Shown here: one piece after another, positions 26,869 to 36,417 of the stretch
Position numbering within the stretch: the stretch's first letter is position 1
How the letters are laid out: the number at the start of each line of letters is the position of its first letter
Source of the DNA: Algoriphagus machipongonensis
Lineage (GTDB): Bacteria; Bacteroidota; Bacteroidia; Cytophagales; Cyclobacteriaceae
DNA length: 64,000 bases
Direction: 5' to 3'
Assembly: GCF_000166275.1 (NCBI RefSeq)
Contig: NZ_CM001023.1
Coordinates: 3,041,001-3,105,000, forward strand
Notes under the pieces: model-generated
Seen by the model: only the letters and a program-made list of their open reading frames with translations
Told to the model about the DNA's origin: nothing
The model's database searches: none
Translations under genes and position numbers: made by a program

Positions 26869-29721
26869 TTATGTCTGTTGCTTTTGCTTTTTCTTATAAA
26901 TCAACTCCAACATTTGCGCTAAAGATACAAGTCGAATGGGCTTGGTCAAATAATCATCCATCCCAGAATCCAAGGCTTTCTTTTGATCCTCATCAAAGAC
27001 ATTTGCTGATAAACCCACAATAAATAACTTTTCCATACCAGGAGTTTCTCGGATTTTCTTGGTTGCTTCCAAGCCATTCATCACGGGCATTTGCACATCC
27101 ATCAATATCAAATCAAAGTCCCCTTTTATTGCCATTTCTAAGGCATTGAGGCCATTTCTAGCAATTTCAAAATCATACTCCAATTGCTCTAACATAAGTT
27201 TCATCAATTGAAGATTCAGGTCATTATCCTCAGCAAGTAAAATTTTAAGAGGATAATCCTTCCCTAATCCAAACCAGTTGAGTCTCTCATCGGAACTTTT
27301 CTGTACTTTTTCTTCTTGGGCTTTCAAGTCCTTTTTAAGCAATACAGAAAATGAAAATTCTGATCCTTCCCCTACAGTGCTGTTAATATTCAATTCTCCA
27401 CCCATGAGTTCGACAATTTTCTTTGCAATTGCCAACCCAAGTCCTGTTCCCTGATAACTTCTTGTACTCGAGCTTTCCACCTGAAAGAAGGGGTCTGTCA
27501 GGGAAGGAATGTGTTTCTCGGGAATCCCAATTCCACTGTCTTTCACTTGAATTTTTAAATAATGCAGTTCATTTTCAATCTGCTCCGCATCCATAGAAAC
27601 GGTAACTTGACCATTTTGAGGAGTGAATTTCAAAGCATTCCCCACTAGGTTCAAAATCACCTGATTAATTCTATCAAAATCTGTCTCAAAAAGGCCATAG
27701 GCAGCTTTTCCAATATCCGTTTTCAGGGTGATAGATTTTTCTTGGGCCAAGCCATAGAAAATTTGAATTTGCTTTTCGAGCTCTTCTGCCGGATTTCCTA
27801 AGGTTGGATTCAAGTCCATCTTTCCAGCCTCAATTTTAGAGTAGTCCAGAATATCTTTGATGATACTTAAAAGAGAACTTCCGGAATTTTTTATTATTTC
27901 CAGGTATTGGCTTTGTTCTTCATCTAAATTAGTATGATCTAAGAGGTCTATGATACCCAACAAACCATTCATTGGAGTTCGGATTTCGTGACTCATATTC
28001 GCCAAAAATTCAGACTTCGCTCTGCTGGCTTCATCTGCAGCCTTCATTGCCTCAATCAACCCTTTCTCCCACACTTTTTGATTCGTCACATCCTTCGCAA
28101 GTGACATCATCCTATTTTCATCCAGAGGGAAATATCTGATCTCGAAATATTTTGCACCTGAAGGAAGATTTAATCGTCTATCTACGGTTTGAATTTCCCC
28201 ATATTTTCTAGCTAACTGAAATGCATGGATCGTTTCGTCCCTCTGATCCGGAGGAAGTAAAACAGATATATTTTTTCCTAAACTACTCTTATCCCAACCA
28301 GGGATTTGCTCCTTCACATGCGAATCAATAACATTTCCATCATTGTCGTAAATAAAAATAACATCGGGAATATTTTCCATTACCACTCTCAAGCGGTTCT
28401 CACTCTGGATCAATTTTTGGCTTGATTCAAATTGGGAGGTGATATCAGTACAAATACCCAGGCCTCCATTAAATTTCCCATTTTTATGAAAAATTAATTT
28501 CTCAAATACTTTGACCCTGATTTCTTTTCCGTCAGGTCTGACAAAATCATATTCAAACTCAATATGAGACTTGGAAGAACCTAATACCTCATAAACCTTT
28601 TCTCTGATTTTTACTACATCTGCTTGTTGACTATCAGGTGCAAAGGCATCTAAAAAAATGCTTTTAGGTATGCCCAAAATCTCTTCTACCTCATCACTTA
28701 CTCTGGTTATCTTTCCAGCACTATTATGAAAATAAACAAAGCCTTTCAACTCCTTCAATAGGATATTTTGCTGATCAAACAATTCAGAGATTTCTTTCGA
28801 ATTGTTTTCTAAAACCTTTTGGGAGGCAAGATTATTCCTCAGGGAAACAATAAAAAAGACAATGGTCCCAAGAAGGAGTAAAATCAAGACAAAAAACAGC
28901 AATATGTAGGTGTTATAGATCCCTGATGTAACCTCTTCGGTCTCTATAAAAAACAGTAGGGAAGCATTAACCAAAATATCTCCAAAGTCAAAAGGGTATT
29001 GTACTAAAACCCCTTCCATTCCTCCTTGTTGGGATTGCCAACTTAACTCGTAAGTTCCTTTCAACCCATAATTGATATCACTTTGGATTTTTTGTAAATC
29101 TTGTTCAGTAAAACTTATGTTTTCCCGTTTTCCATCTGGATTAAGATTAGTTAACTCACCGTCAATGAATAGAAATTTTCCTCCATTTGCATTCAAGTAG
29201 TAATCGGCTACAAATTCACTAGTGAATGCTTCTAAGTTTAGTCGAAAAATTATTTGAAAACCATTTTGGCTCTCGAGGCTTAGAGTTCTAAAATTATTTT
29301 TCCTACTTTTTATTTCCCCTTCGTAGGGTTTTCGGATAAAATCATTTCGATCTGTCATGGTAAAATAAACAGCCGAGTCCGGAAATTGAACCCATAGAGT
29401 ATCGATCAATCTAGGGTAGTTATTGACCACCTTACGAGTTGCTGTAGTTAAATCCTGCCTATAGTCTTCTACATCAAGATCTTCGTCAATCAAAAAGTAT
29501 AATATCCCATTGGCATCATCCTCAAATTTATTCATCTCACCTTCCAATGTCCTGGCTGCAAGTTCGGTTTGCTTACTCAAAAAAACCTTTCTGGAAGCGA
29601 GCTGAGCATCCGAAATCGCGAAATAAAAGCTTATTCCCAAAGCTATTACAAGTAAAACCAGAAATATCCCTAGTGCTGTAGTCAATAAAAAACTTAACTT
29701 ATTTGTTGACTTATTGCTCAT
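26869..29721 (-). CDS. Hybrid sensor histidine kinase with two PAS domains and receiver
   Basis: 950 residues from ATG 29721 (a TTG sits one codon upstream). Order: membrane helix (about 14-36), periplasmic sensor region (about 40-270), membrane helix (about 272-297), PAS (about 325-445), PAS (about 455-570). Then HisKA with the phospho-His near 580 (FLANMSHEIRTPMNG), HATPase_c (NLVGNALKFTPQNG near 695, GTGLGLAIAKKIVELMGG), and a receiver domain with Asp near 876 (LILMDVQMPVMNG). No output DNA-binding domain follows, so signal must pass to another protein. The start overlaps the Cache lipoprotein gene by 11 bases, implying coupled translation. Confidence 0.93.
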   Translation of the reverse strand: MSNKSTNKLSFLLTTALGIFLVLLVIALGISFYFAISDAQLASRKVFLSKQTELAARTLEGEMNKFEDDANGILYFLIDEDLDVEDYRQDLTTATRKVVNNYPRLIDTLWVQFPDSAVYFTMTDRNDFIRKPYEGEIKSRKNNFRTLSLESQNGFQIIFRLNLEAFTSEFVADYYLNANGGKFLFIDGELTNLNPDGKRENISFTEQDLQKIQSDINYGLKGTYELSWQSQQGGMEGVLVQYPFDFGDILVNASLLFFIETEEVTSGIYNTYILLFFVLILLLLGTIVFFIVSLRNNLASQKVLENNSKEISELFDQQNILLKELKGFVYFHNSAGKITRVSDEVEEILGIPKSIFLDAFAPDSQQADVVKIREKVYEVLGSSKSHIEFEYDFVRPDGKEIRVKVFEKLIFHKNGKFNGGLGICTDITSQFESSQKLIQSENRLRVVMENIPDVIFIYDNDGNVIDSHVKEQIPGWDKSSLGKNISVLLPPDQRDETIHAFQLARKYGEIQTVDRRLNLPSGAKYFEIRYFPLDENRMMSLAKDVTNQKVWEKGLIEAMKAADEASRAKSEFLANMSHEIRTPMNGLLGIIDLLDHTNLDEEQSQYLEIIKNSGSSLLSIIKDILDYSKIEAGKMDLNPTLGNPAEELEKQIQIFYGLAQEKSITLKTDIGKAAYGLFETDFDRINQVILNLVGNALKFTPQNGQVTVSMDAEQIENELHYLKIQVKDSGIGIPEKHIPSLTDPFFQVESSSTRSYQGTGLGLAIAKKIVELMGGELNINSTVGEGSEFSFSVLLKKDLKAQEEKVQKSSDERLNWFGLGKDYPLKILLAEDNDLNLQLMKLMLEQLEYDFEIARNGLNALEMAIKGDFDLILMDVQMPVMNGLEATKKIRETPGMEKLFIVGLSANVFDEDQKKALDSGMDDYLTKPIRLVSLAQMLELIYKKKQKQQT

Positions 29722-30727
29722 CAAGAGATGGGTTAATTTCTATTAGGTACCAATCAGTAAAACTAAAACTTGCAGCAATAGCAGCGGTAAGATTATTTTC
29801 ATTTCTAAACACAAACTTTTCTTCTCTTTTCATTAAAAATGCCTGAGCCATTTCTCTCACCTGTAAACTTTTACTTCTAAAAAGATTGTAATCTGAAATT
29901 CTAAAATTATCGGTTTTAATGGTTTCCCGGTATATATGATTTTTTAGTGGAGGGAGACTCAGTGCTTCAATAGACGAAGAATTTCCTGACACAATATCGC
30001 CTTTCCCATTGATTATCAAAAAATTACCATTCTCATTCTCCAAAAATCTTCTCAAAATCTCATCCACTGTTACATCGATACCCAAAACTGCAAAAAGCTT
30101 ATCCCCATCATATACAGGCATGATCAAAGAAAGAATCCATCCCTTACCAGCTGGATCTACATACACTTCAGGAATCCATACTACACCTTTCGAAGGGTTA
30201 TTTTCTTCATCTGCTTTATAATAAAAATTATAATTATGTAAGTCGATATCTGAATTCATCAGATTTTGAGCATCATAAGGAGGATAAACCCTTGAGACTT
30301 GCATAGCCGAATTTGTGTAAACCTGGGCGATTATACTATGCCTCTTACAAACAGTTCTGAATGCTGAATCCAGCCCATTTGTAAAATAAATTTCCTCAAG
30401 AGATTTCTCTGGATCTGGTGATTTTGTAGATAAAATCAACTTGCTCAATAGGCTATTTTCCTCGGGAATATTATTAGAGAAGGATCCAACGATCTGGTAT
30501 TTATCTTTGTCGGCAGTTAATAAAAGTGAGTCCCTATTTTCCAGAATAGTCTGGTAATACGATTCTAGCAATTTTATCTCCTCGGTTAAAACTGCAAACT
30601 CCCCTTCCATATCCACTATAAGCTCTTTTAAGTGCTTATTATCGGGGAGGTCCTCTTCACTTAATTCATTTTTACACGAAAAAAAAAGACTGCTGACAGA
30701 TAAAAAAATGAATACACGTTTTATCAT
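29711..30727 (-). CDS. Cache-domain lipoprotein, likely partner of the hybrid kinase
   Basis: 338 residues from ATG 30727. MIKRVFIFLSVSSLFFSC is a lipoprotein signal (Cys18); the longer frame from 30775 adds residues before this signal and is disfavoured. An N-terminal coiled coil (about 25-65) precedes a dCache-like ligand-binding region. That region includes VVWIPEVYVDPAGKGWILSLIMPVYDGDKLFAVLGIDV, shown here only as a landmark in pieces: WIPEVYVD, GWILSLIMP and AVLGIDVTV. A second small Cache-like lobe ends WYLIEINPS. It has no kinase or cyclase domain. The 11-base overlap with the kinase start suggests it senses a ligand and signals through the kinase. The exact ligand is unknown. Confidence 0.8.
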   Translation of the reverse strand: MIKRVFIFLSVSSLFFSCKNELSEEDLPDNKHLKELIVDMEGEFAVLTEEIKLLESYYQTILENRDSLLLTADKDKYQIVGSFSNNIPEENSLLSKLILSTKSPDPEKSLEEIYFTNGLDSAFRTVCKRHSIIAQVYTNSAMQVSRVYPPYDAQNLMNSDIDLHNYNFYYKADEENNPSKGVVWIPEVYVDPAGKGWILSLIMPVYDGDKLFAVLGIDVTVDEILRRFLENENGNFLIINGKGDIVSGNSSSIEALSLPPLKNHIYRETIKTDNFRISDYNLFRSKSLQVREMAQAFLMKREEKFVFRNENNLTAAIAASFSFTDWYLIEINPSLDEQ

Positions 30728-30752
30728 GAGGAAATGAGGAATAAGTGGGAAT

Positions 30753-30992
30753 TTATAAAATTTCCATTTGCCCACGAAGGCTTTTACCCATTTCTTGAAA
30801 CCTCAATTTCACTTTTTCAAAAAACTCGCCGTCCCAAAAACTTTCCAAGTCACTCTCTTCCAAAATATCGAGTTCACTGATTTTGAAAGTTTGTTCCATC
30901 GGTCCTAGTTCGTATTTCAATATGTATTTGTTATTCCAGGAGAAAACCGAAACTCTGATTTCCTCCTGGATAAACTCTTTTACAACTCTCAT
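30753..30992 (-). CDS. Small uncharacterised protein (79 residues)
   Basis: I do not recognise a named family. The protein is small, acidic and soluble-looking, starting MRVVKEFIQEEIRVSVFSWN and containing LKYELGPMEQTFKISELDI and FFEKVKLRFQEMGKSL. The beta-rich first half and helical second half resemble small Bacteroidota-only conserved proteins. Its ATG overlaps the OsmC stop as ATGA (30989-30992), strong evidence that it is a real gene co-translated with OsmC. The Cache lipoprotein start follows 26 bases after its stop. Confidence 0.75.
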   Translation of the reverse strand: MRVVKEFIQEEIRVSVFSWNNKYILKYELGPMEQTFKISELDILEESDLESFWDGEFFEKVKLRFQEMGKSLRGQMEIL

Positions 30993-31405
30993 TCAGGTTT
31001 TTTGACAAGGTAAGAATAAGTGATTTTTGGATTTAGTGAAGAAGCCACAGAACAGTATTTATCTACGGACAAGGCTACAACTTTGCCAAACTCGACTTCA
31101 TTAGCGTCTGGAGACACCAATGTAAATGACAGGTGAATATCAGTATAAAAAGCTGGCACCCCATCATTTCTAATACCTTCCACATCTACTGTAAAAGAAT
31201 CCACAGTTTTCCTCTTTTTCTTCATCATCAAAACTGCATCCACAGCCGCACAACTTCCTAGAGCGGATAGCAATAAATCCATAGGAGACTGGGCAGATTT
31301 TTCAGGCGCATCGTACATGTCGATTTGCACCACATTTCCTTGTGGGTTGACTGCTTCATACTCATAGTCCGCTTTCATGCGAACAGTCACATTTCTCTTT
31401 GACAT
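30989..31405 (-). CDS. OsmC/Ohr-family peroxiredoxin-like protein
   Basis: A 138-residue OsmC-fold protein. The two redox cysteines are Cys52 in ALGSCAAVDAV and Cys118 in SVDKYCSVASS. The family reduces organic hydroperoxides as a homodimer. The variant SCAAVDAV/KYC and the lack of the Ohr-specific Arg pattern place it in the general OsmC (YhfA-like) group; the physiological substrate is not clear. It lies 36 bp downstream of icmF and is translationally linked to the 79-residue gene. Confidence 0.92.
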   Translation of the reverse strand: MSKRNVTVRMKADYEYEAVNPQGNVVQIDMYDAPEKSAQSPMDLLLSALGSCAAVDAVLMMKKKRKTVDSFTVDVEGIRNDGVPAFYTDIHLSFTLVSPDANEVEFGKVVALSVDKYCSVASSLNPKITYSYLVKKPE

Positions 31406-31441
31406 ATTCTATAAATTTAAGTAGTGAAGTAAATTCACTTT

Positions 31442-34400
31442 TTACATATTCCTTCTGTATTGTCCTCCAACCTCATACAATGCATGTGTAATCTCACCTA
31501 ATGAGCAATGCTTACTTGCTTCCATCAATTCAGAGAAAATATTACCATTTTCCACTGCTATTTTTTTAAGGTTTTGAAGGTGAGTTGAAACAAGCTCTGG
31601 ATCAAATTGGTTTAAATTTTTCAAGGTTTGAATTTGGGACTCTTTCTCTTCTTCAGTAGCTCGGATCACTTCTCCTGGAGTTACTGTAGGCGACCCCTCA
31701 GAGGACAGGAAAGTGTTTACTCCTATAATCGGATATTCACCCGTATGCTTCAACATTTCGTAATGCATGCTTTCCTCCTGAATCTTCCCTCTCTGGTACA
31801 TGGTCTCCATGGCTCCTAAGACTCCTCCTCTCTCTGTGATCCTATCAAATTCCAGATAAATTGCCTCCTCTACTAAATCTGTTAGCTCTTCTATGATAAA
31901 TGCTCCTTGCAAAGGATTTTCATTTTTAGATAGCCCCAACTCCTTATTAATAATTAATTGTATCGCCATTGCTCTTCTTACCGAAGCTTCTGTAGGAGTG
32001 GTAATCGCTTCATCATAGGCATTGGTATGCAAGGAATTACAATTATCATAAATCGCATATAATGCTTGCAAGGTGGTACGAATATCATTGAAATCGATCT
32101 CCTGTGCATGAAGTGAACGTCCAGAGGTTTGAATATGATACTTCAGCATCTGAGACCTTTCATTGGCGCCATATTTCAACTTCATTGCTTTTGCCCAGAT
32201 TCTTCTAGCTACCCTACCGATGACGGCATATTCTGGGTCAATTCCATTGGAGAAAAAGAAACTAAGGTTGGGAGCAAATTTATTGATATCCATCCCTCGG
32301 CTCACATAATACTCTACATAGGTAAAACCGTTTGATAAAGTCAATGCCAATTGCGTAATCGGGTTTGCCCCGGCTTCGGCGATATGATATCCTGAGATGG
32401 AAACAGAATAGAAATTCCTAATTCCATGATCAATAAAGTAATCTTGCACATCTCCCATAAGTCGCAAAGAAAACTCCGTGGAAAAGATACAAGTGTTTTG
32501 AGCTTGATCCTCTTTTAAAATATCAGCCTGTACTGTCCCTCTAACTCTGGAAACAGTCTCTGCTTTTATCTTTTCGTATACCTCTTTTGGTAAAACCTGA
32601 TCACCAGAAACTCCAAGAAGCATCAATCCTAACCCATCATTTCCAGCTGGAATTTTACCGTTATAAACTGGTCTTGGAATGCCTTTACCTTTAAAAATAC
32701 GCTCAATTTTAGCGTCAACTTCTTTTTCAAGGCCTTGCTCTTTGATATAAACCTCACATTGTTGGTCAATCGCTGCATTCATAAAAAATGCAGTCATGGT
32801 AGCCGCTGGGCCATTAATCGTCATGGATACCGAAGTCAAAGGATCCACAAGGTTAAATCCAGAATACAGTTTTTTGGCATCGTCAAGACAACAAACATTC
32901 ACTCCTGAATTACCGATTTTTCCATAAATATCAGGTCTGTAATCAGGATCTTCACCATACAAAGTAACAGAGTCAAATGCTGTAGAAAGTCGCTTTGCTG
33001 GCATATCCTGAGACACATAATGAAAACGCTTGTTAGTGCGCTCAGGACTTCCTTCTCCAGCAAACATCCGGGTAGGATCCTCTCCTTCCCTTTTGAATGG
33101 AAAAACACCAGCTGTATAAGGGAATTTACCGGGAACATTTTCTCGAAGTCCCCATTTCAACAAATCTCCCCATGCTTCATATTTAGGTAAAGCTATTTTT
33201 GGGATTTTGGTTTCGGACAAAGAGTTATGATAAGTTTTTACTTTGATCTCCTTGTCCCTGACTTTAAAAACATAAAAATCCTCGCTATATCTAGCTACTT
33301 CTTCAGGCCATTCCTCAATCCATTTTTTATTCTTTGGATCAAGTTCCAACTCCACTTGTTCGTAAACTCCCGCCAATTCCTTCAACAGCCTATCCTGATC
33401 GTTGACTTCTAAGCTTTGAACTGCTTCCATGGACTTTTTAATGCTGTAAAGCTTCTGAGCAATGTCTTTTTGCTCTTCAACCCAAACATCATAGTTCCTA
33501 TTGGTTTCAGCAATCTCAGACAGATACCGCGTTCTGGAAGGTGGGATGATATATATTTTTTCAGAAGTACCTCCTGTGAGTTCAAAGCTACTCTTCCACT
33601 CTTCATGAGTTTCACCAACTTTAGATATTAAAGCCCTGTAGAGATGGTTCATCCCTGGGTCATTAAACTGTGAGGCAATGGTACCATATACCGGAATCTC
33701 CTCATCAGGAGTCTCCCACAAAAGGTGATTTCTCTTAAACTGCTTTTTGACATCCCTTAAAGCATCTTGAGCCCCGCGCTTATCAAATTTGTTTAAAGCG
33801 ATCACATCAGCAAAATCAAGCATGTCGATTTTCTCCAATTGGGATGCTGCACCATATTCTGGCGTCATGACATAAAGAGATAAATCCGAGTGTTCAATAA
33901 TTTCAGTGTCAGATTGACCAATTCCGGAAGTCTCCAAAATAACCATATCAAACCCTGCTGCTTTCACTGTATCAACTGCATCTTGAACGTATTTTGAAAG
34001 GGCAAGATTGGATTGCCGAGTAGCCAATGATCGCATAAATACTCTTGGATGATGAATGGAATTCATTCGAATCCTATCCCCCAACAAGGCACCTCCTGTT
34101 TTCCTTTTTGACGGGTCTACAGAAATAATTGCTAAAGACTTATCTTCGAAATCAATTAAAAACCTACGGACAAGCTCATCAACCAATGAGGATTTACCAG
34201 CTCCTCCTGTTCCTGTAATTCCAAGAACTGGAATCGTGGATTTTTTACTTTTTTCTCTGACTTCATTCAATAAATCCGTTGACTGATCAGGATAATTTTC
34301 AAATGCAGAAATAGCTCTAGCAATAAATCCTTTATTCTCTTTATTTAAAGTGAAGCCTTCTTGAAACTCATCTCCAATAGAATAATCTGCCTGACTTACT

Positions 34401-34819
34401 AAGTCATTGATCATTCCCTGCAAGCCCATAGAGCGACCATCATCAGGTGAATAGATTCTACTAATACCATAATCATGAAGTTCTTTAATCTCCTCAGTCA
34501 AAATGGTACCTCCACCACCTCCAAAAATTTTGATATGACCTGCTCCCTTTTCATGAAGCAAATCATACATGTATTTAAAAAACTCCACATGCCCACCTTG
34601 GTAAGAAGTAATGGCAATTGCCTGAACATCTTCTTGAATCGCACAATCAACAATCTCCTGAACCGATCTATTATGTCCCAAATGAATCACCTCACATCCA
34701 GTAGATTGAATAATTCTACGCATGATATTGATAGCAGCATCGTGCCCATCAAAAAGTGAGGCGGCTGTAACAATTCTAATATGATTTTTGGGTTTATAAG
34801 TCTCCTTTATTTGGGTCAT
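31442..34819 (-). CDS. icmF: Fused isobutyryl-CoA mutase (IcmF)
   Basis: A 1125-residue adenosylcobalamin enzyme with the IcmF domain order. The B12-binding domain (about 10-145; base-off His in [11 protein letters not shown]) is first. The MeaB-like G-protein chaperone (about 190-415; P-loop [16 protein letters not shown]) follows. The mutase TIM barrel is last (about 560-1090). The active-site segment [18 protein letters not shown] is IcmF-type and differs from the YRGPYPTMY-type of methylmalonyl-CoA mutase. It interconverts isobutyryl-CoA and n-butyryl-CoA (some members also pivalyl- or isovaleryl-CoA). The fused G domain guards cofactor loading. It diverges from the CoA-transferase gene. 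Confidence 0.93.
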   Translation of the reverse strand: MTQIKETYKPKNHIRIVTAASLFDGHDAAINIMRRIIQSTGCEVIHLGHNRSVQEIVDCAIQEDVQAIAITSYQGGHVEFFKYMYDLLHEKGAGHIKIFGGGGGTILTEEIKELHDYGISRIYSPDDGRSMGLQGMINDLVSQADYSIGDEFQEGFTLNKENKGFIARAISAFENYPDQSTDLLNEVREKSKKSTIPVLGITGTGGAGKSSLVDELVRRFLIDFEDKSLAIISVDPSKRKTGGALLGDRIRMNSIHHPRVFMRSLATRQSNLALSKYVQDAVDTVKAAGFDMVILETSGIGQSDTEIIEHSDLSLYVMTPEYGAASQLEKIDMLDFADVIALNKFDKRGAQDALRDVKKQFKRNHLLWETPDEEIPVYGTIASQFNDPGMNHLYRALISKVGETHEEWKSSFELTGGTSEKIYIIPPSRTRYLSEIAETNRNYDVWVEEQKDIAQKLYSIKKSMEAVQSLEVNDQDRLLKELAGVYEQVELELDPKNKKWIEEWPEEVARYSEDFYVFKVRDKEIKVKTYHNSLSETKIPKIALPKYEAWGDLLKWGLRENVPGKFPYTAGVFPFKREGEDPTRMFAGEGSPERTNKRFHYVSQDMPAKRLSTAFDSVTLYGEDPDYRPDIYGKIGNSGVNVCCLDDAKKLYSGFNLVDPLTSVSMTINGPAATMTAFFMNAAIDQQCEVYIKEQGLEKEVDAKIERIFKGKGIPRPVYNGKIPAGNDGLGLMLLGVSGDQVLPKEVYEKIKAETVSRVRGTVQADILKEDQAQNTCIFSTEFSLRLMGDVQDYFIDHGIRNFYSVSISGYHIAEAGANPITQLALTLSNGFTYVEYYVSRGMDINKFAPNLSFFFSNGIDPEYAVIGRVARRIWAKAMKLKYGANERSQMLKYHIQTSGRSLHAQEIDFNDIRTTLQALYAIYDNCNSLHTNAYDEAITTPTEASVRRAMAIQLIINKELGLSKNENPLQGAFIIEELTDLVEEAIYLEFDRITERGGVLGAMETMYQRGKIQEESMHYEMLKHTGEYPIIGVNTFLSSEGSPTVTPGEVIRATEEEKESQIQTLKNLNQFDPELVSTHLQNLKKIAVENGNIFSELMEASKHCSLGEITHALYEVGGQYRRNM

Positions 34820-35025
34820 ATGAAAGGTTTGTTTTTTTGCGTTGGCTTCAATTATTCCAGAATTACAGGAATAAAATGTTCAATTTTTCCTAACTGCGAA
34901 TATACGGAAAATCACCTGAGAAGACCTTGGATTAAGCTCATCTAAACAAAATATTCTTTGGTCGCAATTGATCACTTACAGAAGACCAGATGATTTTAAT
35001 CAGGAAATTTTGCGATCTTAAAGGA

Positions 35026-35033
35026 TACTTTTG
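35026..35033 (+). promoter_or_regulatory. Candidate -7 promoter box of the CoA-transferase gene
   Basis: TACTTTTG matches TAnnTTTG exactly, 25 bases before ATG 35059. It lies inside the longer frame that opens at 34990, so it supports 35059 as the true start. No clear -33 box at 19 bases. Confidence 0.4.
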
Positions 35034-35058
35034 TAGCAATCTAAATCAAAATATTTTT

Positions 35059-36354
35059 ATGCCGATTTCCTATACTTCAGCAGAAAATGCAGTTTCCCTG
35101 ATCAAAAGTCATCAACGGGTTTTTATTCATGGAAGTGCTGCTACTCCAACCCGGCTGCTTCATGCTTTGGCAGCAAAAAAAGATGAACTAAGAAATGTAG
35201 AACTAGTCGCAATTACCACTTTGGGAGAAATGCCACTCGTTCAGCCAGATTGCAAAGAATCTTTCTACATGAATTCACTTTTTGTTTCTGAGAATGTCAG
35301 AAAAGCGGTCAATTCAGATCATGGAGGCTATGTCCCGATTTTTTTAAGTGAAATCGGCCATTTATTCAGAAATAAAATCCTAGATATAGATGTGGCATTG
35401 ATCCATGTTTCCGAACCTGACGCACATGGTTTCTGCACGCTCGGCACCTCTGTGGACGTAGCAAAACCTGCGATAGAAACGGCTAGAATTATCATTGCCC
35501 AAGTCAATAAAAGAATGCCGAGAACGCATGGCGATGGTCATATTCACATTTCTAAATTTTCAGCCGCCATCCAGGTGGACGATCCTTTGCCAGAAATTGA
35601 TTACTCAAAAAAAATCACAGATCTTGAAATACAGATTGGTCATCATATCTCATCTATCATCGAAGATAGATCGACTTTGCAGATGGGAATCGGAGCAATT
35701 CCAGATGCTGTTCTGAGCTCATTGAAGCATCACAAAGATTTGGGAGTACATACAGAAATGTTTTCTAATGGAATTCTTGATTTAATGAAGTCTGGTGCTG
35801 TAACCAATGCTTACAAGAAAAAACATCCGGGTAAAATTGTCTCTTCTTTTGCTGCAGGTACGAGAGAACTTTACGATGCAGTTCACGACAATCCAGAATT
35901 TTCATTTCATGAAGCTGCCTATGTGAATGACACTGCCGTCATTCGAAAAAACCCAAAAGTCATCTCAATTAACAGTTGTGTGGAAATGGACCTTACCGGT
36001 CAAGTCTGTGCCGATTCTATAGGAAGCTATCACTATTCCGGTGTAGGCGGACAAATGGATTTTATGAGAGGAGCGGCTTTGTCCGTAGGAGGTAAACCCA
36101 TCATGGCATTGCCTTCCCAAACAAAAAAAGGAGCTTCTAAAATTGTCCCATTTTTAAAAGAAGGTGCTGGTGTTGTGACTACAAGAGCACATATGCAATA
36201 CGTGGTGACAGAAAATGGAATTGCAAACCTATATGGTAAAAACCTAAGACAAAGAGCCTACGAACTCATGAGAATTGCTCATCCAGATCATCAGGAAGAA
36301 TTGGAAAAAGCGATTGTAGATAGATTTGGCAGCTATATCTATCCATTTCGATAA
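35059..36354 (+). CDS. Acetyl-CoA hydrolase / 4-hydroxybutyrate CoA-transferase family
   Basis: 431 residues from ATG 35059 (MPISYTSAENAVSLIKSHQ). The N-terminal and C-terminal CoA-transferase domains show DVALIHVSEPDAHGFCTLG, LQMGIGAIPDAVLSSL, HTEMFSNGILDLMKSGAV, and GVGGQMDFMRGA followed by TKKGASKIVP. Members either hydrolyse acetyl-CoA or swap CoA between acetate and acyl acids such as butyrate or 4-hydroxybutyrate; sequence alone does not decide. The divergent neighbour icmF makes a role with short-chain acyl-CoA plausible, but that is inference. Confidence 0.88.
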   Translation: MPISYTSAENAVSLIKSHQRVFIHGSAATPTRLLHALAAKKDELRNVELVAITTLGEMPLVQPDCKESFYMNSLFVSENVRKAVNSDHGGYVPIFLSEIGHLFRNKILDIDVALIHVSEPDAHGFCTLGTSVDVAKPAIETARIIIAQVNKRMPRTHGDGHIHISKFSAAIQVDDPLPEIDYSKKITDLEIQIGHHISSIIEDRSTLQMGIGAIPDAVLSSLKHHKDLGVHTEMFSNGILDLMKSGAVTNAYKKKHPGKIVSSFAAGTRELYDAVHDNPEFSFHEAAYVNDTAVIRKNPKVISINSCVEMDLTGQVCADSIGSYHYSGVGGQMDFMRGAALSVGGKPIMALPSQTKKGASKIVPFLKEGAGVVTTRAHMQYVVTENGIANLYGKNLRQRAYELMRIAHPDHQEELEKAIVDRFGSYIYPFR

Positions 36355-36417
36355 AAATCACTTATTGACTGAGATTCAGTTTTTATTTAATTGGCTTCTC
36401 TATAGATTAGGGTTTCA

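Noticed and set aside
31442..34819. Methylmalonyl-CoA mutase
   Set aside because: The single-chain B12-GTPase-mutase order and the GVFPFKR active-site segment are of IcmF type.
34990..35058. 23-residue extension of the CoA-transferase
   Set aside because: It overlaps a -7 promoter box and has no similarity to the family; ATG 35059 is the natural start.
34820..35058. Cobalamin riboswitch in front of icmF
   Set aside because: I cannot find a B12-box-like sequence or the multi-stem layout in this short spacer.
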